Shown: positions 1-6,590 of the stretch, one piece after another
How the letters are laid out: every line of letters starts with the position of its first letter
How positions within the stretch are numbered: the first letter of the stretch is position 1
Origin: Parapedobacter tibetensis
GTDB taxonomy: Bacteria; Bacteroidota; Bacteroidia; Sphingobacteriales; Sphingobacteriaceae
Direction of reading: 5' to 3'
DNA: 64,000 nt
Assembly: GCF_024643205.1 (NCBI RefSeq)
Contig: NZ_JAMKQJ010000003.1
Location: 452,691-516,690, forward strand
Notes under the pieces: model-generated
What the model was told of the DNA's origin: nothing
What the model saw: only the letters and a program-made list of their open reading frames with translations
The model's database searches: none
Made by a program: the position numbers and the translations under genes

Positions 1-173
1 TGATTACTATAAAGAAAGATAAGGGACGAGTTTTGATTAATAGCATTTGCAATCCTGACGCGATGTTCATTTCTGCTATTTCTTATGGCTGGAATAAAAA
101 GAATGTCAGAACCTTCATTGACAATCTATCAAGCCAATCGGAGGAGGGCGATATGATACCCGATAATGGTTGA
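1..173 (+). CDS. C-terminal fragment of an unrecognised protein
   Basis: The frame is open from base 3 to a TGA at 171-173, giving 56 residues of the C-terminus of a protein that begins left of the window. The fragment includes NSICNPDAMFISAISYGW and ends in a hydrophilic acidic tail. I do not recognise the family. The stop codon is 18 bp before a terminator arm (192-202), which fits a real gene end. The gene converges with the guide-RNA cassette further right. Confidence 0.5.
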   Translation, partial: ITIKKDKGRVLINSICNPDAMFISAISYGWNKKNVRTFIDNLSSQSEEGDMIPDNG

Positions 174-255
174 AAACTAGAATATAGGAATAAAAGCCCG
201 GCCGTCCAGACGGAGGGCACTGAAAAAGTCCCTCATTTATGGGACGGCTTAACAG

Positions 256-297
256 AAACGATCAAGTGGAACATGGTTTTACTTGATCGTTTTTTTA
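256..297 (+). terminator. Terminator inside the left end of the IS
   Basis: AAACGATCAAGT (256-267) pairs perfectly with ACTTGATCGTTT (281-292) across a 13-nt loop and is followed by more T residues. Oriented on the plus strand, it would stop transcription entering the element from the left and so prevent antisense reading through the transposase gene. Confidence 0.75.
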
Positions 298-415
298 TTT
301 CCCGATTTCGATATTTCGGGCTACCGACTGATTTTGGAGGCCAGTATGGGTTCCTGGCACTCCAATCTTTCTTTGGGCAAAAGGTTGGAATCAGATGAAA
401 GCCCGGATTTCGGGA

Positions 416-2009
416 TTATTCAATCAATTTCAGGATCCTTTTCAGGTTTACTGCAAAGATTGCCATGGCCCCCTGCATTTCCATGTTCCCAATACCATAG
501 GAGTTTGCCCGTCCGTATCCATGTACGTTTTTTAGCTCACTATTCTTTGCCCCTATCTTGTATCGTTCCCTGGTTTTCTGTTTGTAATGGTCGGTTTCCT
601 GAAAGTCCATCTGTTCTTTGTGGAGGTCGGATTTTATGGTTACCGAATAGGTTTTGCTCTTAGCTCCGGGCTTGTAACAGTTTTCCCTCAGGGGACAGAC
701 CTTGCATTTTTCCACGTCAAAGTAATAGGTGTCCGCTTGGTTTTTCCCCCTGTCTTTCTTTCCCTGGCGGGCCTTCCTGATGGCCTGCCGGGCAAACGAA
801 CATCCCGGCATCCTTGTTGTAATCGAACATCTTTTCATCCTTTCTGGTGCCCTGGGTAATGGAAGGGGTAAGCCTGGCAACGATCCTGATACCCCGGTCG
901 CTGCCCAATTTCAGGTTTTCTTTGCCTGAATAAGCTGCATCGCCGATGACCGTATCTATTTCCACCCCATTCTGCCGGCTGATCCCTAAAAGCTCGGGCA
1001 GTTCCGGACCATCCGCTTTTTCCCCCGAGGTAACCACCGCAGCCGTGATGATACGTTCCTCGGTCATGGCAAGATGGATCTTGTAACCGAAGAATTTGCT
1101 ATCTGCTGACTTATGGCCGGTCTTGGCATCCATGTCCCTGGAAAGCGTATAGTGCTCCCGGGTGTCCTCAACCGTTTCTTTTAACAGGTTCAACTTCTCT
1201 TTGACCGCAGGGGTTTCGCCCAAGGCCCTGTCCGACTCGATCCGTTCCTGTAACTCCCTGCAATAGGCAATCTCTTTCCCAAGGTCACCCGACTCATTCT
1301 TTTCGGGCATCCGGCCCTTCATACCCCCGTCTATGGCATAAACCGCTTTGCGGAGCAGCTTTGATCGCTCCCTAAGGACATCAAGGGCAGAATGCGGGTT
1401 CGATCTGGACAGCGAATGGGTGGCATCTACGATGATCGACTTGGATTTGATGATATCCTTTTCAATCGCAAGGCAGACTGTTTTGTTAATCAAGAGGTTT
1501 AACAGATCCGTGTCTTTCAGTCTAAGTTTGCGGAACTTGGTCAGCGAGCTGGGATTGATCACATCATCTTCCGGTGCCATCTCCAGAAAATATTTGAAGG
1601 ACATATCGTAGCGGGAGCGCTCAACGACATCTACGTCTGAAATACAATAGATGGTCTTCAGCAACAGGTATTTGAACATACGGATAGGGCTCTCCGCTGT
1701 ACGTCCGTTGTTGTGGCAGTACTTCTCAAGCAGTTCATCGTATATAAAACTGAAGTCTATCAGGTCGTTGATCTTTCGAAGAAGGTTATCTTTGGGAACG
1801 ATCAGATCATACAGCCCCGAGTAGGAACTGAACTGAATCTTTTNCGCTGTACGTCCGTTGTTGTGGCAGTACTTCTCAAGCAGTTCATCGTATATAAAAC
1901 TGAAGTCTATCAGGTCGTTGATCTTTCGAAGAAGGTTATCTTTGGGAACGATCAGATCATACAGCCCCGAGTAGGAACTGAACTGAATCTTTTGTTGGTA
2001 AGCAAGCAT
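416..2009 (-). pseudogene. IS1182-type transposase, frameshifted
   Basis: The coding direction is leftward, probably starting at the ATG at 2009 (MLAYQQKIQFSS). The N-terminal part carries the IS1182/DUF772 pattern (SPIRMFKYLLLKTIYCISDV, then FRKLRL). The middle holds a DDE-type core (IIVDATHS, then GDAAYSGKENL). Near 785-800 the frame breaks: one frame reads to MFVCPAGHQ and then goes astray, while the C-terminal zinc-binding part (CKVCPLRENCYKPG) and the end (AMAIFAVNLKRILKLIE) are in another frame ending at 416. A small indel is the simplest explanation. A 149-bp duplication and an N near the start keep the frame but are probably not biological. The copy is inactive unless the indel is a sequencing error. 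Confidence 0.8.
1695..1993. repeat. 149-bp duplication around an N: assembly join
   Basis: Bases 1695-1843 are repeated at 1845-1993, and the single undetermined base lies at 1844 between the copies. Two contig ends that both stop in the same IS sequence and were joined without trimming the overlap would look exactly like this. Repeated IS copies are typical contig breakpoints. The left part of the window (1 to about 1.8 kb) may therefore be joined wrongly to the rest. Confidence 0.85.
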
Positions 2010-2463
2010 CGGGTACCTTTTAAAACCTGCTTTAAGGTACAAAAAAAAGAGCAGACAACCGTAGTTTTTCTGCTCTCTTTCCAGTCTTAACCAATAAGGA
2101 CTTTTTCAGTGCCCTCGTCCGAGGAGCCGGGCTTTTTAGTTACAAGCGGATGCAGCGAATGCATTTTTTCTCAAGTAACATGGCAAGGCCGCTGTATGTA
2201 CTGAAATGAGGCCAATTCAGGTTTTAAGCTAGCTCGCTATCGCAAAAAAGTAACATACCACGAGGTTGGAGACTATTGTGCACACTTCAATTTCTTATGG
2301 ATACAGTACGTTTATGATCGAGACTATTGCATAAATTATTTTGGCCGGTATTATAACCTATGTGTTTTCGCTAACAGGACCATTGGCCGTACTTCGAATT
2401 AGTGTCAACGGATTAACAGCAGCCCGTTGCAGAAGCAAAAGTAAATCTAACGTGAGACTCACC

Positions 2464-2525
2464 ATTGCAAAAAGTATTCAGTGAGTGTCTATTTGACCTC
2501 ACCCTGCGGCTGTACAAGCAGCCTC
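2464..2525 (-). ncRNA. Guide-RNA scaffold copy C (tracr-like)
   Basis: The architecture matches copy A, with a compensatory change in the second stem: GTC pairs with GAC here, where copy A has GTT paired with AAC. The first hairpin is identical to copy A, including the CTTGTA loop. It ends in TTTTTGCAAT and is followed by five further motif units down to 2192. The covariation supports a conserved RNA fold over accidental sequence repetition. Confidence 0.7.
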
Positions 2526-2631
2526 GATAACGAAGTTTCTTAGTTTTTCCAATCGAGAGAATTGCCTATACCTATTCCCACAGCCTTCTCAGCAAGGCTC
2601 ACCCTTTGTATAGTGCATTAACCTACCGTCT

Positions 2632-2696
2632 ATTGCAATAAATAGTATTCAGTGAGTGTCAATTTCGCCTCACCCTACGGCTGTACACGCAGCCTC
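2632..2696 (-). ncRNA. Guide-RNA scaffold copy B (tracr-like)
   Basis: This copy shares with copy A the GGCTG...CAGCC hairpin (loop CGTGTA here), the GGGTGAG...CTCACT stem and the A/T-rich tail ending TTGCAAT. The inner part of the second stem (GCG opposite GAC) pairs poorly, so this may be a weaker or decaying copy. Two array units (2606, 2562) follow before copy C. Confidence 0.65.
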
Positions 2697-3770
2697 GAAA
2701 ATTTCAACATTCTTTTTAGAAAGGTCATTCTTGAATAATCTTAGTACTTAATTTCATATTGTGATAGGCATTATCTATCTCCAGTCTTTGTCGAGGCACT
2801 AGCAGTTGTATATTCCTTTCAAATTGGTGTTCGTAGCAGTCCAATCCCCCATAGGTTTCACAGCAAGGCCGTTGTATAATTCTGAATAATAAGCGCGCCT
2901 GCTTGACAACGTTGTAATAAGCGCTATGACTTTTAGCACATTTGCAGCCTAGACCGTTGCAAAAATTTGATCTGACAGAAAGACGCCTTTGTAAAGCTTT
3001 AAACGAAAAAGATGTGGTTCTCTGCCGTTGTATACTGAAACGAAAACCATTCCACAACTTCATATAAGTAAGCGCCAACCATTGTATATGGGATCGATGC
3101 CCGACAAGAGATCCTCCGATGTTCGTGGGTCGGGTGTTCACTTAGTTGTATAGGTACGGTATCATCAACATCAGGAACTAATTTCCGGGAACACAGAACA
3201 AGCAGGGATTGTATATGGTAGTTACAGCGTTTTTACCCTTGTGTTTTCATCAAGTTTTGAGACTATTGTATATGTTAATCCATTATCTCCAAGGTCCACG
3301 GCAGGAGTGTTGTACTTTTAATACTTTCATCAGACGAGCGAATTGCAGGTACTTGGGAACAGCAGCCCAACGGGAGAACAAGAGCAAGGTTGTATATATT
3401 CAAATGCCTGCGATATTTCAAAAGGCACCGTCAAGAGCACTGTATATATGCCTTATCGCCAAATGTTTCCAACTAGGAGCCGTTGCCTATTTCTGACCAA
3501 TTCGAGCGTAAGAAACTACGGTTGTATACGATACGTTTGTGAAGGAGACTTGCATAAATACCATTCTTTTGAAGCGGTTTGTATTTCGAGCTATGCGATT
3601 ATTTTCGATTTAGTTTTTTACTCGCGGATTTACAGCAAGTGCATTGTCCATACTATCGAGTGAACAGCAGCCCGTTGTAACGCACGGCTTATACGGCAGT
3701 GCGTGTTAATTTTTCAAAAACCGACCCCATTGTAATCATACATCAATTCCAACAATAGGGAAGCTTTCCC

Positions 3771-3834
3771 ATTGAAAAAAAGTATTTAGTGAGTGTTTCA
3801 TTTAACCTCACCCTACGGCTGTACAAGCAGCCTC
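3771..3834 (-). ncRNA. Guide-RNA scaffold copy A (tracr-like)
   Basis: This is the first of three related ~64-nt elements, starting 34 bp after the Cas12f-like stop codon. On the minus strand it folds into a hairpin GGCTG-CTTGTA-CAGCC. A second hairpin follows: GTGAG plus GTT paired with AAC plus CTCAC around an AAATGA loop. It then runs through an A/T-rich stretch into CAATGGG, where the first guide begins. The loop sequence TTGTA is complementary to the TACAA of the array motif, which suggests a repeat/anti-repeat contact. The role as a guide scaffold is inferred from position, structure and repetition. Confidence 0.7.
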
Positions 3835-3868
3835 TAACATTTCAAAGAACGTTGAAGCGGGTGAATAA

Positions 3869-4963
3869 CTATTCCTCAATCACATTGATTCCTACTTTCT
3901 TCGCTTTATAGGCGATCTTTTCTTTCAGTCCGTAATAGCTCCAATTGCGGAGCAGGAATTCCTCTTCCTTAGCCACCTCTTCTTTCTGCTGCTGGTTCAC
4001 CAACAAGAGCGTACCCGCCTGCGTTTTGATGCACAGGTCAATCAGCCTACGACTGTACAGGTGCAATCGGTTATCGACGTACCGTATTTCCTTCGCATCC
4101 CAATCCTCCAAACTTTTCAGCTTGCGCCTGCGGCCTTTGCCCGGCCGGTTGTAGGTGGAACCCCGTTGTAAGCGGTGCCGCGCGGCCTGTATAGCCAGCC
4201 TCCGGTGCAGGAATTCCTCCTTATTGCCAATCTGGAACTGTTCCTTACCAACCTTCACTACGACGGGGTGCTCGATGGAAAGTGACGCTTCGGCAATTAC
4301 CGAATCCTTTAACTGGTGTTCGTCACGCTCCATCTCGAAGGCTGCCAACAAGTACAGCTTGCCCTTGTCAATTTTTAGGGAACTGGTGCAGAGCTTCAGC
4401 GTTCCGGCCAGCGTCCGCTGCAACAGGACTTTCTTATCTGACCTGTCTTTGCCCAAATAGGTCTTGAATGGGATTTTGAACAGCTTGAATTTGAAATCCC
4501 TACCTTTCTCATCGTTTTCCAGTTTGAGTTTATCCGCTCCGAAAGGCATGGGGATGCTACGTTTGTAATTGCGTAGTGTCTTTTCCCCCTTCCAATATGC
4601 ACTTCGTTCAGAGTTATAGATGCTGTGCAACGTGTTGTTCAGGTTGGAAAAAATATTGGAGGGCATTTTGCCCAAAAAATTGCTTGAGAGGATACGATAT
4701 GTCGTGTTCATGCGAGAGGAATTCAGTATGCCGTCTTCCTCTTTCTTATAATCGGCCAGCTTAACCTTCACCTCGTCGGTGAAGTAAATCAAATCCTTCA
4801 CCCGATCCTGTACATACAGGTGGGTGAAAATCAGGTTGGCTGCTTGGAACGATAAAAATTGCCACTCATACAACTGCTTATAGTAGGCGTCCTTCTGCGC
4901 TTTGTCATCACAGTCCACGTACACCTGTATTTTTCGTGTCAGGATGATGGTCTTCTTTTCCAT
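3869..4963 (-). CDS. Nuclease-dead Cas12f/TnpB-like RNA-guided protein
   Basis: The product has 364 residues from the ATG at 4963, 4 bp after the sigma-factor stop codon; an upstream in-frame ATG inside the sigma gene is less likely. The C-terminal third matches the compact Cas12f/TnpB RuvC fold. A basic helical segment runs at about 250-310 (FLHRRLAIQAARHRLQRGS, YNRPGKGRRRK). The strand GTLLLVNQ lies at 317-324 and RNWSYYGLKEKIAYKAKKVG at about 339-358. The active site is gone. The RuvC-I position (usually DLGI) reads SLSI with Ser227, the RuvC-II Glu is Val322, and the protein stops at residue 364 (VGINVIEE) before the zinc finger and RuvC-III Asp. It should bind RNA and DNA without cutting. 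Nuclease-dead Cas12f homologues paired with ECF sigma factors in Bacteroidota have, to my memory, been reported to guide RNA polymerase to chosen sites. Neighbours on both sides (sigma gene, scaffold/array) fit that role. Confidence 0.85.
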   Translation of the reverse strand: MEKKTIILTRKIQVYVDCDDKAQKDAYYKQLYEWQFLSFQAANLIFTHLYVQDRVKDLIYFTDEVKVKLADYKKEEDGILNSSRMNTTYRILSSNFLGKMPSNIFSNLNNTLHSIYNSERSAYWKGEKTLRNYKRSIPMPFGADKLKLENDEKGRDFKFKLFKIPFKTYLGKDRSDKKVLLQRTLAGTLKLCTSSLKIDKGKLYLLAAFEMERDEHQLKDSVIAEASLSIEHPVVVKVGKEQFQIGNKEEFLHRRLAIQAARHRLQRGSTYNRPGKGRRRKLKSLEDWDAKEIRYVDNRLHLYSRRLIDLCIKTQAGTLLLVNQQQKEEVAKEEEFLLRNWSYYGLKEKIAYKAKKVGINVIEE

Positions 4964-4967
4964 GGGC

Positions 4968-5786
4968 CTATGCAGATTTTTTAGTTTTCCGGATGACGGC
5001 ATATGCCTGTACAAATAGCGATTTCACTTTGGAATCATCCAGTTGCAGGGCTTCGGCGATTTCCTCGAAGGAGTATTGCAGGTCATACCGCATGGCCAAT
5101 ACCTGCGCCTGTTCATCGGTAAGCATGCCTTCGGTGACAATCGGCTTCATGCGCGTTGCGCTGTCCAGCTTGGCCGTATCGGAGAGCGCGGCTTTCAGGT
5201 TGGCAACACACTGCTCCACACGCTGGGCTACCTCGTAGTCCGAAATGCCACCAAGGTGATACGCCACACGTTCATAACTGAAATCATATTTCAGGCACAG
5301 TTTGATGAACAGTTGTTGCTGGTTGTCGAGGTGGGGCAATAAACCATTGAGCTTTTCCAAATGACGCTGCTTTTCTTCCTCCAGTTGTTCGAGATAAACG
5401 GCATCTTCCTCCTGTTCTTCCTCCAACTCGTAGCCCAGCATGAACTCCTGAAAATCCTCGATGCCGTCCAAACGTAACATGCTCCGGTGGAAACGATTTA
5501 TCGTTTTGCCATAATATGCTTTTCCGGCCTCCCGAAGCTGCAAGCCAAGAAATTCATGCAAATGAGGCACATCACGGATAATGCCGCGCATAATCCATAG
5601 CCTTAAAAACGCTTCTTGTGCCATGGCATGGGCCACCACATCTTCTTTCACGAATCGGTATGCGCGGTAGGCATAATGTCCATAATAGGCATTGTAAAAA
5701 TAATTGAGGCCTTCTTCATGGCCTGCCTTCAACTCTGCAAAATACTTTTCGGCGTTCTTGTTGGATTTGAGTACACGTTTTATCAT
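4968..5786 (-). CDS. ECF-like sigma factor paired with the dead Cas12f
   Basis: The product has 272 residues. Region 2 lies at about 24-68 (EEGLNYFYNAYYGHYAYRAY, then MAQEAFLRLW). It is followed by an acidic linker (about 118-140) and a region-4-like helix-turn-helix at about 147-200. A second region-4-like helix-turn-helix at about 220-268 carries the more canonical SFEEIAEALQLDDSKVKSLF pattern. Ordinary ECF factors are about 180-200 residues with one region 4, so this one is enlarged. It is co-transcribed with the Cas12f-like gene (4-bp gap), and no anti-sigma gene is nearby. The inferred role is recruitment of RNA polymerase core to DNA bound by the guide complex. Sigma identity is firm; the mechanism follows the published analogue and has not been shown here. 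Confidence 0.85.
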   Translation of the reverse strand: MIKRVLKSNKNAEKYFAELKAGHEEGLNYFYNAYYGHYAYRAYRFVKEDVVAHAMAQEAFLRLWIMRGIIRDVPHLHEFLGLQLREAGKAYYGKTINRFHRSMLRLDGIEDFQEFMLGYELEEEQEEDAVYLEQLEEEKQRHLEKLNGLLPHLDNQQQLFIKLCLKYDFSYERVAYHLGGISDYEVAQRVEQCVANLKAALSDTAKLDSATRMKPIVTEGMLTDEQAQVLAMRYDLQYSFEEIAEALQLDDSKVKSLFVQAYAVIRKTKKSA

Positions 5787-5852
5787 ACGGTTAGATTTTT
5801 AGCGACAATGTGGCCCGTATAGTTGACCATTGCCACTTATTTGATACCTTTA

Positions 5853-5860
5853 CAAAGGTA
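5853..5860 (-). promoter_or_regulatory. -7 box for the sigma/dCas12f operon
   Basis: CAAAGGTA on the plus strand is TACCTTTG on the minus strand, matching the Bacteroidota TAnnTTTG consensus. It lies 66 bp before the sigma-factor ATG. No good TTTG is seen at the usual -33 spacing. Confidence 0.45.
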
Positions 5861-5883
5861 AAGATTATGAACCCCGTAAACGA

Positions 5884-5916
5884 TGGTAAAAAACCATAAC
5901 AAATTGTTTTTTACCA
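5884..5916. promoter_or_regulatory. Inverted-repeat operator between sigma operon and XRE gene
   Basis: TGGTAAAAAAC (5884-5894) and GTTTTTTACCA (5906-5916) form a perfect 11-bp inverted repeat with an 11-bp centre, so the half-site centres are 22 bp (two helical turns) apart. It sits in the divergent intergenic region, upstream of the sigma operon box and over the -33 region of the XRE gene. It is the obvious candidate binding site for the XRE product. Confidence 0.65.
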
Positions 5917-5930
5917 CGATACGATTGATT

Positions 5931-5938
5931 TATATTTG
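5931..5938 (+). promoter_or_regulatory. -7 box of the XRE regulator gene
   Basis: TATATTTG fits TAnnTTTG and ends 3 bp before the ATG at 5942, so the transcript would begin at or next to the start codon. The right arm of the inverted repeat falls over the -33 position, which suggests autoregulation. Confidence 0.5.
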
Positions 5939-5941
5939 AGC

Positions 5942-6388
5942 ATGAAGAATGAAAATTTTGAACATGAAGAAGTACATCTAGGGCACAATGTCCAACGCAT
6001 CCGTGAGATAACGGGTATGAAACAGTATGAGCTGGGTCAACGCTGCAACGGCTGGAGCCAGCAGCAGATATCCAAGCTGGAACAATCCGAGTTTATTGAT
6101 GATGCCAATATTGCCATCTTAGCAGCGGGGTTGGGCGTAACACCGGAGTTTGTCAAGAATTTTAAAGAGGAAAAGGTTGTCTACAACATCCAAAGCAATA
6201 ATAGCTTGCACGACGCCTCGACCCAACATTATCGTTCAACCATAAACAATGAAGTACCCAAAAAACTGCTTGAGTTATTCGACAAATTTTTGGAAGAAGA
6301 CCGAGCCAAAACCGAATCCATTGCAAACCTAAGCAAAGCGGTGCTGGATTTAGCGGAAGAGGTGAAGAAACTGAAGAAGGAAAACTAA
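5942..6388 (+). CDS. XRE-family transcriptional regulator
   Basis: The product has 148 residues from the ATG at 5942; a TTG two codons earlier is also in frame. The N-terminal half is a Cro/CI-type helix-turn-helix (GHNVQRIREITGMKQYELGQ, then SQQQISKLEQSE), followed by a GLGVTPEFVKNF segment. The C-terminal third is a charged coiled coil (about 110-148, ending AEEVKKLKKEN) that would support dimerisation. It is divergent from the sigma/dCas12f operon and shares a 155-bp intergenic region with an 11-bp inverted repeat. A role in controlling that operon and itself is likely but inferred. Confidence 0.8.
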   Translation: MKNENFEHEEVHLGHNVQRIREITGMKQYELGQRCNGWSQQQISKLEQSEFIDDANIAILAAGLGVTPEFVKNFKEEKVVYNIQSNNSLHDASTQHYRSTINNEVPKKLLELFDKFLEEDRAKTESIANLSKAVLDLAEEVKKLKKEN

Positions 6389-6496
6389 CTGCTTGCAATA
6401 AGCTCGTCGACCTTTTTCCTACCACTGTGCCGAATAGTAATATGCACCTTAAGAATGTCTATGATGAGGGGAGTTGATCGACGAAGCAACTATTAA

Positions 6497-6583
6497 GGAT
6501 TTTTTAATTGTTCGGAAAGAGAGGTACAAACCCTGAAAGACAGCATCCGGATATTGGGCCAAGCGATGAACACGAATCCGTAA
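6497..6583 (+). pseudogene. Possible 3' remnant of a second regulator gene
   Basis: A stop-bounded frame of 28 codons reads SEREVQTLKDSIRILGQAMN before TAA. This resembles the coiled-coil tail that ends many Bacteroidota XRE-type regulators. It has no start codon and lies between the XRE gene and the helicase. It may be a decayed paralogue or chance. Confidence 0.25.
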
Positions 6584-6590
6584 TAAAACG

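Larger units (their letters stand above)
213..2116 (-). mobile_element. IS1182-family insertion sequence
   Basis: The ends are perfect 19-bp inverted repeats: GAGGGCACTGAAAAAGTCC at 213-231 and its complement at 2098-2116. One transposase frame on the minus strand fills the interior. The length as given is 1,904 bp, but about 150 bp is an assembly duplication, so the real element is near 1.75 kb. No convincing target duplication is seen; CGTCC occurs at 203-207 and 2116-2120 but does not abut both ends. The family assignment rests on the DUF772-like N-terminus and DDE-type core of the transposase. Confidence 0.85.
192..2136. terminator. Bidirectional terminator hairpin split by an IS element
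   Basis: AAAAGCCCGGC at 192-202 and its exact reverse complement GCCGGGCTTTT at 2126-2136 flank the IS. If the IS is removed, they form an 11-bp GC-rich stem followed by a T run, with a loop of about 19 nt. A-rich and T-rich flanks on both sides would let it work in both directions. It would end the plus-strand gene stopping at 173 and the minus-strand guide cassette arriving from the right. The reconstruction assumes the IS inserted in the loop and did not bring the arms with it. Confidence 0.55.
2185..3772 (-). CRISPR. Putative guide-RNA array with minimal repeats
   Basis: Read on the minus strand, a short motif with consensus TATACAAY (often inside GAATAYATACAAY) recurs about 29 times between and beyond three scaffold copies. 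The plus-strand positions of its TTG/CTG core are about 3730, 3675, 3644, 3579, 3550, 3522, 3483, 3440, 3390, 3343, 3310, 3266, 3209, 3146, 3082, 3028, 2989, 2957, 2912, 2872, 2806, 2759, 2606, 2562, 2427, 2383, 2327, 2276 and 2192. The weakest are 3644, 3579, 3550, 2759 and 2192. Spacing runs from 28 to 66 bp, with a mean near 46. The sequence after each motif is mostly unique, as expected of guides. The three scaffold copies end in the same motif (TTTCAAT or TTGCAAT). Repeat 3' ends of Cas12f CRISPR systems also finish in a CAAC-like string (family knowledge). The cassette lies directly downstream of, and co-directional with, the Cas12f-like gene. A standard CRISPR finder would miss it because the repeats are about 8-13 nt and degenerate. 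Confidence 0.65.

Noticed and set aside
1695..1993. Tandem duplication as a biological feature of the transposase
   Set aside because: The copies are identical and meet at an N, which points to an untrimmed contig overlap.
2725..3141. 138-codon minus-strand ORF inside the array
   Set aside because: It spans several motif copies, has no recognisable domain and an odd composition (rich in Arg, Gln and Ser). Open frames of this size arise by chance in such DNA.
3209..3663. Two overlapping plus-strand ORFs inside the array
   Set aside because: They overlap in different frames, run against the operon direction and contain repeated VYI/YIQ strings created by the GTATAT motif.
2185..3772. Conventional CRISPR array
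   Set aside because: There are no long identical repeats and spacing is irregular, and no Cas1/Cas2 genes are nearby. I describe it as a guide array with minimal repeats.
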